NCBI GenBank assembly: GCA_022822405.1
Contig: JAJEBT010000001.1
Location: 1 to 64,000, forward strand
Origin: Alphaproteobacteria bacterium
Lineage (GTDB): Bacteria > Pseudomonadota > Alphaproteobacteria > MPNO01 > UBA830
Direction of reading: 5' to 3'
DNA length: 64,000 nucleotides
The notes beneath the pieces were generated by a model, which ran no database searches, was not told the DNA's origin, and worked only from the letters and a program-made list of their open reading frames with translations. Made by a program: the position numbers and the translations under genes. Shown here in pieces: positions 37,552 through 46,716 of this stretch. Position 1 is the first letter of the stretch, and each line of letters begins with the position of its first letter.

Positions 37552-38409
37552 ATGACCGACGAAACCGCACGGCAATTGCTGACGCGAATTGCCGACGCCC
37601 TCGACAGACTCTCTCCGCCCGCGGACTCCGAACCGCTCGACGAGATGTGCGAAGCCTTTGTATGGAGGGCCGACAGCGGCCGACTGCTTCCCGTCCAGGA
37701 AGTCAGTCGGGTCGACATCAACCTCCTCGTCGGGATAGACAGGGTGCGGGATTCATTACTTGAGAACACACGCTGGTTCGCCACCGGCCTGCCCGCCAAC
37801 AACGCCCTCCTCTGGGGCGCCCGGGGCATGGGCAAGAGCTCCCTGGTAAAGGCTGTCCACGCGGCAGTGGCCCGGGAGGCCGACGGCACGCTGGCGCTCG
37901 TCGAAATTCACCGCGAGGATCTGCCGTCCCTGCCCAACCTGCTGGCCCTGCTGCGGTGCCGGCCGCAGAATTTCATCCTCTTCTGCGACGATCTCTCCTT
38001 CGATGCCGACGACACCACCTACAAGTCGCTGAAGGCCATGCTCGAAGGGGGCATCGAGGGCCGACCCCGGAACGTCATCTTCTATGCGACGTCGAATCGG
38101 CGTCACCTCATGCCGCGCGAGATGATCGAGAACGAGCGCTCGACCGGAATCAATCCCGGCGAAGCGGTCCAGGAGAAGGTTTCGCTATCCGACCGTTTCG
38201 GCCTGTGGCTCGGTTTCCATCACTGCAATCAGGACATCTTCCTCGAGATCATCGACCGCTATGTGGAGCATTTCGGGATCCGGGTCGACCGGGCGACCCT
38301 GCATGCGGAAGCAATCGAATGGTCCGTTACCCGCGGCGCTCGCTCGGGACGTGTCGCATGGCAGTTTGTCCAGTACCTGGCTGGCCGGACCGGAACCAAG
38401 CTTGAATGA
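37552..38409 (+). CDS. DUF815-family AAA-type ATP-binding protein
   Basis: The 285-residue cytosolic protein has a P-loop GARGMGKSS (89-97), a Walker B segment FILFCDDLSF (141-150), and a TSNRRHLMPREM sensor-like region, all typical of DUF815 ATPases. The cellular role of the family is not established. In alphaproteobacteria it is often found beside the LysM/M23 protein and yajC, as here. ATG 37552 is chosen over codons further upstream, which fall in the divergent promoter region. Its 3' end overlaps the opposite M23 gene by 83 bases. Confidence 0.9.
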   Translation: MTDETARQLLTRIADALDRLSPPADSEPLDEMCEAFVWRADSGRLLPVQEVSRVDINLLVGIDRVRDSLLENTRWFATGLPANNALLWGARGMGKSSLVKAVHAAVAREADGTLALVEIHREDLPSLPNLLALLRCRPQNFILFCDDLSFDADDTTYKSLKAMLEGGIEGRPRNVIFYATSNRRHLMPREMIENERSTGINPGEAVQEKVSLSDRFGLWLGFHHCNQDIFLEIIDRYVEHFGIRVDRATLHAEAIEWSVTRGARSGRVAWQFVQYLAGRTGTKLE

Positions 38410-39373
38410 TGCGCCCCCCGTCCGGCAGCGCTGCAATCGGCGCTTTGAGATAGCGTTCGGGATCGACCGCCCTGTTTCCCTGCCTGAGCTCGAAATGCAG
38501 TTGCGGCCTGCTCACGTTACCGCTGGCGCCGACCCGGGAGACCACCTGGCCCTGGCGTACTTTCTGCCCTTGCTCCACCAGCATCTTGCCGTTGTGCGCG
38601 TAGGCCGAAACCCAGCCTTTGGCATGGCGTATGAGGATGAGATTTCCGAAACCGCGGATTTCGTTGCCTGCGTAGGCAACAACGCCGCCGCCAGCCGCCC
38701 GCACGGCGGTTCCACGCGGCGCCGCGATGTTGATGCCGTCATTGTAGAGGCCTTTTCCGATGGGGCCGTAGCGCGAGATCACGGTGCCTTTCAGCGGCCA
38801 GATGAAGCGAGTACCACCGGAGCCGGGTGACGGTGTTCGGGGTTTGGCCCGGGGCGCAGCCGCCTCGGTTCGCCCGACCTTGCCGTCGCGGCGGCCCTTG
38901 GCTTTCGCGTCCCGACCGGCCGGCCGCGCACTCTTCGCGGCGGACTCTGCCGCCTTCCCGGCGCTGTCAGCGCTCCCCTTGCCGGTACCCCCGCGCCCGG
39001 CGGCAATCGCGGGAGCGCGGCCACTGCTGCGGCGCGGGCCGTCAGCCGAGGCAGCGCGGGACACTTGCCTCGACGGCAGCCGCAGGGTCTGGCCGGGATG
39101 TATCACATAGGGGGGTAGCGCCCGGTTGACGTCGATCAGCGCGCGCAGGCTCACATTGTGGCGCCGGGCTATCTTGTAGAGCGAATCGCCGGGCCGCACG
39201 GCGACCGTGCCGCCCTCCCCGCCCTGCACCAGCGGAGCAGGACCGGAGGAGCAGGCAGCAAGCATGACTGCCAACGCGAAGCCGGTTGCAGCGCGTTGCC
39301 AGCGGCTCACCAGCCGGAGCACGGAAAATTTCCAACAAGCGTTCACCGGACGTATCAATATCCGCAACGGCAT
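38327..39373 (-). CDS. LysM and M23 peptidase-domain lipoprotein (NlpD/EnvC-like)
   Basis: A lipobox LAVMLAACSS marks a lipoprotein. A LysM domain (VRPGDSLYKIARRHNVSLRA) binds peptidoglycan. An Ala/Lys-rich linker leads to a C-terminal LytM/M23 domain with GLYNDGINIAAPRGT and LHFELRQG. In the LytM fold zinc is bound by HxxxD and HxH; here the first site reads NDGIN and the last LHFEL, so ligands are incomplete and it may be a non-catalytic amidase activator like NlpD. Start is uncertain: ATG 39373 or GTG 39322, the latter giving a shorter, more typical lipoprotein signal. Its 3' end overlaps the convergent DUF815 gene. Confidence 0.87.
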   Translation of the reverse strand: MPLRILIRPVNACWKFSVLRLVSRWQRAATGFALAVMLAACSSGPAPLVQGGEGGTVAVRPGDSLYKIARRHNVSLRALIDVNRALPPYVIHPGQTLRLPSRQVSRAASADGPRRSSGRAPAIAAGRGGTGKGSADSAGKAAESAAKSARPAGRDAKAKGRRDGKVGRTEAAAPRAKPRTPSPGSGGTRFIWPLKGTVISRYGPIGKGLYNDGINIAAPRGTAVRAAGGGVVAYAGNEIRGFGNLILIRHAKGWVSAYAHNGKMLVEQGQKVRQGQVVSRVGASGNVSRPQLHFELRQGNRAVDPERYLKAPIAALPDGGRIIQAWFRSGQPGTGQTAMRHVPSERRG

Positions 39374-39560
39374 TGGCGCGGCAGCGGCGCGCGTTCTTCC
39401 CGGCGAAGCAAATCGGTTGCAACGCCCACCAGGCAGGCGATGCCGCGCCATTTTTCGCCTTGGGTACGCACCATATCCGTGATCCTGCCGACAGTCATCC
39501 CCTCTTCCCGACGGAGCCCGGACGGGGTCCGCGGCCGGCAGATCGCGGTCGCCGAGGACG

Positions 39561-40559
39561 TCAGTAGCTGGGACTGAGCCTCAGCCAGTCGTAACGATCC
39601 CTCGACCGAATCGTTATCCGACGCGGGGTATTGCCCTGTAGCAACTGGAGCGGAACCTCCACTCCGGGATCTCCATAGGCCCAGACCTTGCGGTAGAAGT
39701 CCGCGAGGCCGCTGACCGGATTATCACCCACGCCCAGGACCATGTCGCCCGGGCGGACCCCCGCCAACCACGCCGGCCCGCTCCGAACAACGCGCGCGAC
39801 AAACAGCCGTCCGCGCAGAACCTCGGAGTAGAGGCCCAACCAAGGCCGGTTGTTGCGGCTGGAACGGCCCCGCGAAATGAGGTCGCCGAGCACCGCTGTC
39901 AGCGCATCGATCGGAACGAACATGTTGCCGGGGACCATGTTGTCACCACGCGTTGCCGCGTTGGGCACCATCAGGGACCCGATTCCGACAAGCTGCGCTT
40001 TTTCGTCTATCAGCGCTGCGCCACCAAACTGGGGATAGAGGGGTGAGGTAAAGATCGCGTCTTCAAGCAGATATTCCCAGTAACCCGCAAAATCCCTGCG
40101 ATCGACGACGGCTGCCGGCATCACCCGGTTCCTGCCTCCAAATCCCGATACGAGGACCTGCTTTCCCACCCGCAAATGCCGCGAAAGACCGAGTTCCATC
40201 CGGGGCACGCCGGGCGAGCGTACCGTCCTGACCAGGCCGAATCCCGAATCATGGTCATACGCGACGACGTTGGCCGGAACGGTGCTATGCTCGGTGGTGA
40301 CCAACACCGATTCGGCCTCGAGGATCAGGTAGCCGATGGTCACGACCAACCCTTCATCGTCGATGACGACGCCGCTGCCACCGCGCACGGTTCCCAGCGT
40401 CTGCGCAGTGCGCGCCTCCGCCGGAACCGTCGCGCTGATCTGCACAATCGAGGAAAGTACTTTCTGCGGCACCTGTTGCTCGGCATGCGCAGGTGCGCCT
40501 GGCTGGCTGAGGGCTACACTCGCTGCAGCCAGCACGGAGAGGATCCTGAAACGGTTCAT
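39561..40559 (-). CDS. DegP-like PDZ protein with a lost catalytic triad
   Basis: The 332-residue protein has a signal sequence ending APAHA (residue 26), a trypsin-like domain (about 30-225) and a C-terminal PDZ domain (about 245-330, with GVRPGDMVLGVGDNPV). It aligns with the DegP/HtrA serine proteases, but the triad is replaced: the His of TNNHV is Tyr77 in VVTIGYL, the Asp of SDLAL is Gly106 in DSGFGLV, and the Ser of GNSGGP is Gly179 in YPQFGGA. It is therefore probably a periplasmic binding or chaperone-like protein. A GAGGAGA site supports ATG 40559. It sits between pcm and the LysM/M23 gene in an otherwise conserved cluster. Confidence 0.85.
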   Translation of the reverse strand: MNRFRILSVLAAASVALSQPGAPAHAEQQVPQKVLSSIVQISATVPAEARTAQTLGTVRGGSGVVIDDEGLVVTIGYLILEAESVLVTTEHSTVPANVVAYDHDSGFGLVRTVRSPGVPRMELGLSRHLRVGKQVLVSGFGGRNRVMPAAVVDRRDFAGYWEYLLEDAIFTSPLYPQFGGAALIDEKAQLVGIGSLMVPNAATRGDNMVPGNMFVPIDALTAVLGDLISRGRSSRNNRPWLGLYSEVLRGRLFVARVVRSGPAWLAGVRPGDMVLGVGDNPVSGLADFYRKVWAYGDPGVEVPLQLLQGNTPRRITIRSRDRYDWLRLSPSY

Positions 40560-40793
40560 GCCTCTGTCTCCTCTGTAAAGGGGAAGACTTTAGCCAACCC
40601 TGCCTCGGTGTCGAATCCCGAAACCGGCGGCTCCGCCCGCCCGATTTCCTGCTTTCTCTGAAATTGTGGCCGAAGAAGAAAAATCAAGCGGGATCGGCAG
40701 GAAAACTCGCCCCGAACCGTTCCCGGCGGACGATTGCCTGAACGGGTGCCGGCCGCACTGTCGGCAGGGCGCCGCGTTTGCCGCCGCTGGCGG

Positions 40794-41411
40794 TCAGGAT
40801 TTGCCCACGACCAACGGCACGAATCTTACCGGCCACAACCGCTCTTCGATCAGTTCGCCGTCCGCATCGAAGCTGTATCTGAAGATGTGCTGGGTCCCGA
40901 ACGCGTTTCCGACCGGAGCGACCAAGATCCCGTCCGGGCGCAATTGCTCGAACAGGGCAGCCGGCACGACACCGTCGGCTGCCGCAGTGACGAGGATGCG
41001 GTCGAAAGGCGCCTGTTCGGGCCAGCCCTTCATGCCGTCGCCGAAACGCGTCGTGACGTTGCCGATCCGCTGCTGTTCGAATATCTGCTGTGCTTCGCGC
41101 AGCAGATCCCGGTGGCGTTCCACGGTGTAAACGCGGGCGCAAAGCTTGGCCAGCACCGCGGCCTGATATCCGGATCCAGTCCCGATTTCCAGAACCCGCA
41201 TACGCGTGTCGAGCTTCAGCGCCTGAGTCATGAAAGCGACAACAGAGGGCTGACTTATCGTCTGGCCGTTACCGATCGGGAGCGCTCGATTGTCATAGGC
41301 ATCTTTCCGGAAGAGGTCGGGCACGAACTCTTCGCGCCGGACGCGCTCGATGGCAGCAAGCACCCGCCGGTCGGAAATACCGTCACCGCGCAGCTCCATG
41401 ATCAGCCGCAT
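40794..41411 (-). CDS. pcm: Protein-L-isoaspartate O-methyltransferase
   Basis: Pcm repairs isoaspartyl residues in aged proteins using S-adenosylmethionine. The 205-residue protein has the family motif NGQTISQPSVVAFM, the SAM-binding loop VLEIGTGSGYQAAVLA, and the ILVTAAADGVP-like segment ILVTAAADGVV. The start is placed at ATG 41411 (MRLIMELRG); the next ATG at 41399 is also possible. It is slightly shorter than the usual 215-220 residues. It lies downstream of serS; surE, which usually separates the two, is missing. Confidence 0.95.
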   Translation of the reverse strand: MRLIMELRGDGISDRRVLAAIERVRREEFVPDLFRKDAYDNRALPIGNGQTISQPSVVAFMTQALKLDTRMRVLEIGTGSGYQAAVLAKLCARVYTVERHRDLLREAQQIFEQQRIGNVTTRFGDGMKGWPEQAPFDRILVTAAADGVVPAALFEQLRPDGILVAPVGNAFGTQHIFRYSFDADGELIEERLWPVRFVPLVVGKS

Positions 41412-41431
41412 GCGCCTGTTCTCGGTCGTCG

Positions 41432-41620
41432 TCAAGGACGGCTGACCTGAACAATGACGGGACCGGAACCGGAGACAGGCAACGGCACAACAGCCTCGGC
41501 CGCGGCGCTCCGCTTCTGCCGGTCGTCCGACCGGCGCCGCACGGCCGGTAATTCCCGCGCACCGCCCGCCTCCGGAAACAGCGGCCGCGGTTCGTGGACC
41601 GGATGCCCGGCAACCGTCAT
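41432..41620 (-). CDS. Possible small coupled protein between serS and pcm
   Basis: A 62-codon frame starts with an ATG (41620-41618) that overlaps the serS stop codon in the ATGA arrangement used for translational coupling, and ends 20 bases before pcm. The peptide begins [20 protein letters not shown] and ends with [19 protein letters not shown] do not recognise a family. Its position is where surE is found in many relatives, but it has no SurE motif. The overlap is the only good support. Confidence 0.35.
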   Translation of the reverse strand: MTVAGHPVHEPRPLFPEAGGARELPAVRRRSDDRQKRSAAAEAVVPLPVSGSGPVIVQVSRP

Positions 41621-42903
41621 GTCCCCCGGTCCCCGGCCGGAATGACTTCGAGGCCGCCCATGTAGGGCCTGAGCACATCGGGAACGGCGACGGCGCCGTC
41701 GGAACGCTGGTAGTTCTCCAGCACGGCGATCACGGCGCGGCCGACGGCGAGTCCCGAACCGTTGAGTGTGTGCACGAATTCCGTTCCCCGGCCGCCCGAC
41801 GGGCGAAAGCGCGCGCCCATGCGCCGCGCCTGAAAATCGCCGCAGTTCGAACAGCTCGAAATCTCGCGGTAGCGGTTCTGTCCGGGGAGCCAGACTTCGA
41901 GATCGTATGTTTTCCTGGCCGAGAAGCCGAGGTCCCCCGTCGACAGGCTGACAACACGATAGGGAAGCCGGAGCCGTTGCAGGACTTCCTCCGCGCAGTT
42001 CGTCATGCGCTCGTGCTCATCCGCCGAAGAATCAGGAAGGCAGACGCTGACGAGCTCGACCTTGTAGAACTGGTGCTGGCGCATCATGCCGCGCGTATCG
42101 CGGCCGGCCGCTCCGGCTTCCGAGCGGAAACACGGCGTGTGCGCGGTGAAACGGAGCGGCAGTTCTTCCTCGGAGAGGATATCGCCTGCCACGAGATTGG
42201 TCAGCGGCACCTCGGCCGTAGGCACGAGCCAGTGCTCGGTGCCGGTCCGAAAGAGATCCTCCGCGAATTTTGGTAGCTGTCCGGTGCCGAAAACGGCACC
42301 GTCCCTGACCAGAAGCGGCGGGCTTATCTCGGTATAACCGAATTCTTCGGTATGAAGATCGAGCATGAACGACGCCAATGCCCGTTCGAGGCGCGCGAGC
42401 GGCCCGCGCATCACGGCAAAGCGCGCCCCCGACATCCTGGCGGCATGTTCCATGTCCAGAAGGCCCGCTTCTTCGCCGAGCTCGACATGGTCGCGAACCT
42501 CGAAATCGAACACCGAACGCTCGCCCCATTCGCGCAGCGTGACGTTGTCGCTCTCGTCCTCGCCATCGGGAACTTCGGATTCGGGAAGATTGGGGAGGCC
42601 TGCGAGGATTTCGGATATCTCTTCCGAAATCCGTTTCAGGCCATCCTCAAGATTCCCCGCCCGGTCCTTGAGCGCGGCGACATCCCGAATCAGGGAAGAC
42701 GCATCCTCGCCCCTCGACTTCAGGGCGCCAATCTCCTTCGAGTTCTCGTTGCGGCGGGTCTGCAGTTCTTGCAGCTCGGTCGTCATGCGCCGGCTCTCGG
42801 CATCGAGCCCGACGATCCTCGCTGCGTGCGGCGCGACGCCGCGGCGCGCCAGACCGTAATCGAGGGCGTCGGCGTTTTCACGAATCCACTTGATGTCGAG
42901 CAT
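41617..42903 (-). CDS. serS: Seryl-tRNA synthetase
   Basis: SerRS charges tRNA-Ser. The 428-residue class II enzyme has the N-terminal tRNA-binding coiled coil (about 25-105), motif 2 with [15 protein letters not shown], the FQARRM segment and motif 3 [19 protein letters not shown]. Length matches the family. It follows tatC by 30 bases on the same strand, the usual alphaproteobacterial arrangement. Confidence 0.98.
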   Translation of the reverse strand: MLDIKWIRENADALDYGLARRGVAPHAARIVGLDAESRRMTTELQELQTRRNENSKEIGALKSRGEDASSLIRDVAALKDRAGNLEDGLKRISEEISEILAGLPNLPESEVPDGEDESDNVTLREWGERSVFDFEVRDHVELGEEAGLLDMEHAARMSGARFAVMRGPLARLERALASFMLDLHTEEFGYTEISPPLLVRDGAVFGTGQLPKFAEDLFRTGTEHWLVPTAEVPLTNLVAGDILSEEELPLRFTAHTPCFRSEAGAAGRDTRGMMRQHQFYKVELVSVCLPDSSADEHERMTNCAEEVLQRLRLPYRVVSLSTGDLGFSARKTYDLEVWLPGQNRYREISSCSNCGDFQARRMGARFRPSGGRGTEFVHTLNGSGLAVGRAVIAVLENYQRSDGAVAVPDVLRPYMGGLEVIPAGDRGT

Positions 42904-42933
42904 TGAGGGAATTTCCGCCTGGAAAGTACGCGA

Positions 42934-43755
42934 TTACGCCGCGCCGGTTTCCGGCTCGCCGCCGGTGTCATCGAGGTCAAGATCGTCATATTCCGCCGCC
43001 CGCCGGCGCTCGATCATTCGGGCGCCAATGATCGACACCTCGTAGAGAAGAATGATAGGAACTGCGAGGCCGATCTGGCTGATGACGTCGGGCGGCGTCA
43101 GGATGGCAGCCAACACGAACACGCCAACGATCGCATAGCGCCGCTTCGCCGCCAGGCCGTCCGCGGTCACGATGCCGACGCGGGCGAGAAGGATGAGAAG
43201 GACCGGCAGTTCGAACGCCAGTCCGAACGCGAAGATGAGCCGCAGGACAAGCGACAGGTACTGGTCGACCTTGGGCTCGACTTCGACCGGAAGCGCACCT
43301 TCGGAACCGGCGCTCTGGAAATTGAGAAAGAACTCCCATGCCAGCGGCATGATGAAGAAATAGACCAGCGCGCCGCCGAGAAAGAACAGCACCGGCGTCG
43401 CGGCGAGAAACGGAAGCAGGGCCCGTTTTTCCTTGCGGTAGAGGCCGGGGGCAACGAACATCCACATCTGGATCGAGACGATCGGAAAGCTCACGAACAG
43501 CGCCGTATAGAAGGCAACCTTGATCTGGGCCAGGAACGGCTCGTAGAGCGCCGTGAAGATCAGGCGCGCACCCTCCCGGCCTTCGAGCGCCGTCGCCAGC
43601 GGACGGACAAAGAAGTCATAGATGTTCTGTGCGAAAAAGAAGCTGGCCAGGAAGAAAACGATGAAGGCGGCAAACGACCAGATCAGCCGGGTGCGCAACT
43701 CGATCAGGTGATCGAGAAGCGACATTCGCTTGTCGTCAATCTCCTCGTCGGTCAT
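42934..43755 (-). CDS. tatC: Sec-independent protein translocase TatC
   Basis: TatC is the main receptor subunit for twin-arginine signal peptides. The 273-residue inner-membrane protein has six predicted segments. It shows the N-terminal LLDHLIELRTRL motif, the YEPFLAQIKVAFY segment and the FAFGLAFELPVLL segment with the conserved membrane glutamate. A C-terminal acidic tail is present. Its ATG overlaps the tatB stop (ATGA). A likely client is the Tat-signal receptor at 9222-10661. Confidence 0.97.
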   Translation of the reverse strand: MTDEEIDDKRMSLLDHLIELRTRLIWSFAAFIVFFLASFFFAQNIYDFFVRPLATALEGREGARLIFTALYEPFLAQIKVAFYTALFVSFPIVSIQMWMFVAPGLYRKEKRALLPFLAATPVLFFLGGALVYFFIMPLAWEFFLNFQSAGSEGALPVEVEPKVDQYLSLVLRLIFAFGLAFELPVLLILLARVGIVTADGLAAKRRYAIVGVFVLAAILTPPDVISQIGLAVPIILLYEVSIIGARMIERRRAAEYDDLDLDDTGGEPETGAA

Positions 43756-44261
43756 ATCGCCGGCGCGTCCTTGTCGCCCGCTTTGCCGGCTCCGCCCGCG
43801 GGGGCAGGGGCGTCGTCACTGGCCGCAATCCCGTCCTCGGCATCACCGCGGCCGGCTCCGTTGCTCTCGGTCATGGCTTCCGACACCGCTTCTGGTAGCC
43901 CGTGATCGCCGTCGTAGCCGGCCTGAATAGCCTCCTCAAGTCCGTCCTCGGCTTCATCCAACCCGTCGCCCAGGGAGTCGCGCATTTCACCGTCGGGGTC
44001 GATCGTGTGTTCCAGATCCCGACGCAACTCCTCGCCAATGGCATTCGGGGAAACACCGCCCGTGACCTCGTCCGCGATCTTCTGCAGTTCGGTATCGTGT
44101 GCGATTTCCTCGAGGCCCGACTGGAACTCACGTGCCATCTCGCGCGCCTTGCGCACGAACGCCATGACGGTACGGATCGCGCCCGGAAGATCCTTCGGCC
44201 CGATCACGATTATTCCAAGCACGACAACCAGGAGGAATTCCCAACCGCCGATGTCCAACAT
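43752..44261 (-). CDS. tatB: Sec-independent protein translocase TatB
   Basis: TatB forms the substrate-binding complex with TatC. The 169-residue protein begins with MLDIGGWEFLLVVVLGIIVI and GPKDLPGAIRT, which include the membrane helix, the conserved Glu8 and the Gly-Pro hinge. An amphipathic helix follows, then a long acidic, Ala/Gly/Asp-rich tail. Overlap with tatC is 4 bases; the gap from tatA is 40 bases. Confidence 0.96.
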   Translation of the reverse strand: MLDIGGWEFLLVVVLGIIVIGPKDLPGAIRTVMAFVRKAREMAREFQSGLEEIAHDTELQKIADEVTGGVSPNAIGEELRRDLEHTIDPDGEMRDSLGDGLDEAEDGLEEAIQAGYDGDHGLPEAVSEAMTESNGAGRGDAEDGIAASDDAPAPAGGAGKAGDKDAPAI

Positions 44262-44301
44262 GGCGGCGCCTTCCTTTCATCTCGACGCCACTGCCCGTCT
44301 G

Positions 44302-44538
44302 TCAGCCCTTGGCGGTCTCGTCTTTCTTGACGCTGTCGGAAACGATCTCGTCACTCTTCGCGTCGATTGCTTCGGGCGCCGGCTTGGCCGTCTGCGACTC
44401 CTCCTTCAGGCCCTTCTTGAACGCGGTGATGCCGCGCGCGGCATCGCCCATCAGCCGCGACAGCTTGCCACCGCCGCCGAAGAGGACAAGCACGACGACC
44501 AGCACAACCAGCCAGTGCCAGATACTGAAGGTTCCCAT
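44302..44538 (-). CDS. tatA: Sec-independent protein translocase TatA
   Basis: TatA polymerises to form the Tat pore. The 78-residue protein starts [20 protein letters not shown], then the hinge and amphipathic helix [20 protein letters not shown] and a charged tail. The family's FGxxKLP hinge reads FGGGGKLS here. ATG 44538 is supported by GGAG upstream. In many relatives scpB is the direct upstream neighbour; here an ABC ATPase gene intervenes. Confidence 0.96.
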   Translation of the reverse strand: MGTFSIWHWLVVLVVVLVLFGGGGKLSRLMGDAARGITAFKKGLKEESQTAKPAPEAIDAKSDEIVSDSVKKDETAKG

Positions 44539-44755
44539 CGGAGGGCTCCCGAACCGTTCCAACGAATCATGAGGCCGGACAATGGCAGAAAAACACCGCT
44601 CTTGCAATTTCATCCGCCCGCCGTTTCCCCGCCGCGAAGAGGTATAACGACCATACGGAAGCGGGATGCGGTTCCTTCGGGGACGGCTCGGGCAGGTGCC
44701 TGCCGGGGCATCGGCCCGGATGGCCGACATGACGGCATGGGCGGAAAAGCCGGCG

Positions 44756-45847
44756 TCAGGCGCGATCCTCTTCGGCCGGAAACACGAAGACATTCTGCCG
44801 GTCCAACCGCAAGCCCACGACCGATCCCTCGGGCGGGAGATGGCGTTCGGCAACCCGCGCATGAAGATGCAGGTCCGGCGATCCGTCGCCGGACACCGAA
44901 AGATGAAGCAGGCTGGTGCGTCCGAGCAAGCGCGCCGCCAGCACCCTGCCGACAGCAGCGCCGTCATCCGGTGCAATGACCGCAACTGCTTCCGGGCGGA
45001 TCAGCACCGTCACATCCGTATCGTCGGCGATGTGCCCAGCCTCGACGGGACCCAAGGGAGTCTCGACGCGACCCTGGCCGACTCGCCCCGGGATCTCGTT
45101 CAGCTCACCAAACAGGCCTGCGACGAATATGCTTGACGGCCTGAAATAGATCTCCTCGGGCGATCCGCTTTGGACGATCGCGCCGTCGCGCATAACGGCC
45201 AGCCTGTCCGCCATGAACATGGCTTCCTCGGCGTTGTGAGTCACCACGAGCGAGGCCGACTGGCTGCGCTTGAGGACGTGAAGGCAGAGATCCCGAAGCT
45301 GGTTGCGGCGCTGCGTGTCGAGATTGGAAAACGGCTCATCCAGCAGAATAATTCGGGGACGCGGCGCGCGGGCGCGGGCCAGCGCCACGCGCTGCTGTTC
45401 GCCTCCGGACAGGCGGTGCGGATAGGTGTCCGCATAGTCCAGCATTCCAACCTGTTCGAGCACCTCGTGAATCCGTCCGTCGCGTTCGCTCTTGGCCATG
45501 TCCACAAGGCCGAACGCAACATTCTGGGCCACCGTCAAATGGGGGAACAGCGCGAAGTCCTGGAAGAGAAGGCTGACGCCACGCTGCTCCGGCGGAACCG
45601 CGCCCGTGGCGTCGGCGAGCACAGCGCCATTCCAGGAGATGCGTCCAGCCTGAAGGGTTTCGAGCCCGGCGATCAGGCGAAGCGTTGTCGTCTTGCCGCA
45701 ACCCGACGGTCCGAGCAGGCACACGATCTCGCCTGGCTCGATGTGCAGTTCGACATCGGCCAGCACGCGTCGGGAACCAAAGCTGTGCCTCAACCCGGAA
45801 ACGCAGAGGCCCGACGATCCGTTTTCGTCATCACCCGTCATTGCCAC
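44756..45847 (-). CDS. ABC transporter ATP-binding protein, FbpC/PotA type
   Basis: The 363-residue ATPase has Walker [10 protein letters not shown], the Q-loop in [11 protein letters not shown], the signature [14 protein letters not shown], Walker [13 protein letters not shown], the H-loop [10 protein letters not shown] and a C-terminal TOBE domain. The sequence between the Q-loop and signature resembles the ATPases of iron(III) and polyamine importers. No permease or receptor genes are nearby, so it is an orphan that must pair with subunits encoded elsewhere. It lies 41 bases after scpB and 217 bases before tatA, interrupting a conserved gene run. Confidence 0.88.
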   Translation of the reverse strand: MAMTGDDENGSSGLCVSGLRHSFGSRRVLADVELHIEPGEIVCLLGPSGCGKTTTLRLIAGLETLQAGRISWNGAVLADATGAVPPEQRGVSLLFQDFALFPHLTVAQNVAFGLVDMAKSERDGRIHEVLEQVGMLDYADTYPHRLSGGEQQRVALARARAPRPRIILLDEPFSNLDTQRRNQLRDLCLHVLKRSQSASLVVTHNAEEAMFMADRLAVMRDGAIVQSGSPEEIYFRPSSIFVAGLFGELNEIPGRVGQGRVETPLGPVEAGHIADDTDVTVLIRPEAVAVIAPDDGAAVGRVLAARLLGRTSLLHLSVSGDGSPDLHLHARVAERHLPPEGSVVGLRLDRQNVFVFPAEEDRA

Positions 45848-45888
45848 CGCAAGCTATTGCGGGAAGCCCCCGGCCGCAAACCGCGCCG

Positions 45889-46716
45889 TCAGGAGACCGG
45901 GGCAGGATCGCCCGGCGCGTCCGCGAGCTGCTGCAATTCGAACGGCGGCTCGATGCCGATTCCGGTGATCGGGAGGCCGGCATCATCCTCCGAGCCGTAA
46001 TCGCCCGGGTCGCTGCTGCCATTGCCGTTGCGGCCGGGCTCGCCGGCGGATCCGTTGCCACTCGCGGCCAACCCCGCATGCTTGCCGCCCGCGTCCGCAG
46101 CATCTGCATTCGCATCGTTCGCAAAGTCGTTGCTTGCCGGGGATTCAGGCATCAACCCGGAGTCTCCGGCGACCACCGCACTTGCCGGGCGCGTGTCCAG
46201 AAGGCCAGCGGCCTTGAGTTCCTCGACACCGGGCAGGTCGGCAATCGAATCGAGGCCGAGTTCCTGGAGAAAGGCGGGAGTGGTGCCCCAAGTGGTCGGC
46301 CTCCCCGGGGTGCGGCGGCGGCCGATAGGCCGGATCCAGCCCGCCTCCAGCAGGACATCGAAGGATCCCTTGCCCACCGAGACACCGCGTATCTCCTCGA
46401 CCTCACTCCGGGTGACCGGTTGGTGGTAGGCAATGATCGCCAGGGTCTCGACCGCAGCGTTGGACGGTTTGCGGTGCACCTTGCGTTCGATCGAGAGATA
46501 CGACGACAGGTCTTCCGCGGTCCGCAAGAACCACTTGCCCGCAGCCCGCGCGAGATTTACGCCCCGCCCCTCGTAGAGCGTCCGTATGTCCTCGAGAACC
46601 TGCGCCACATCGCAACCCTCGGGCAGGCGTTCGGCGAGAAATTCCTCGCTCAGCGGTTCCGCCGCCGCAAACAGCAATGCTTCGGCGATACGGATCTCCT
46701 GTGTGATTTCAGGCAT
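45889..46716 (-). CDS. scpB: Segregation and condensation protein B
   Basis: ScpB joins ScpA and SMC in the condensin complex that compacts and separates chromosomes. The 275-residue protein has the two winged-helix domains: IAEALLFAAAEPLSEEFLA near the N-terminus, then the conserved AAVETLAIIAYHQPVTRSEV, the EIRGV segment, and YGTT-like TWGTTPAFLQELGL. The C-terminal 90 residues are a low-complexity Ala/Gly/Asp tail not required by the fold. The start overlaps scpA by 8 bases. Confidence 0.96.
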   Translation of the reverse strand: MPEITQEIRIAEALLFAAAEPLSEEFLAERLPEGCDVAQVLEDIRTLYEGRGVNLARAAGKWFLRTAEDLSSYLSIERKVHRKPSNAAVETLAIIAYHQPVTRSEVEEIRGVSVGKGSFDVLLEAGWIRPIGRRRTPGRPTTWGTTPAFLQELGLDSIADLPGVEELKAAGLLDTRPASAVVAGDSGLMPESPASNDFANDANADAADAGGKHAGLAASGNGSAGEPGRNGNGSSDPGDYGSEDDAGLPITGIGIEPPFELQQLADAPGDPAPVS

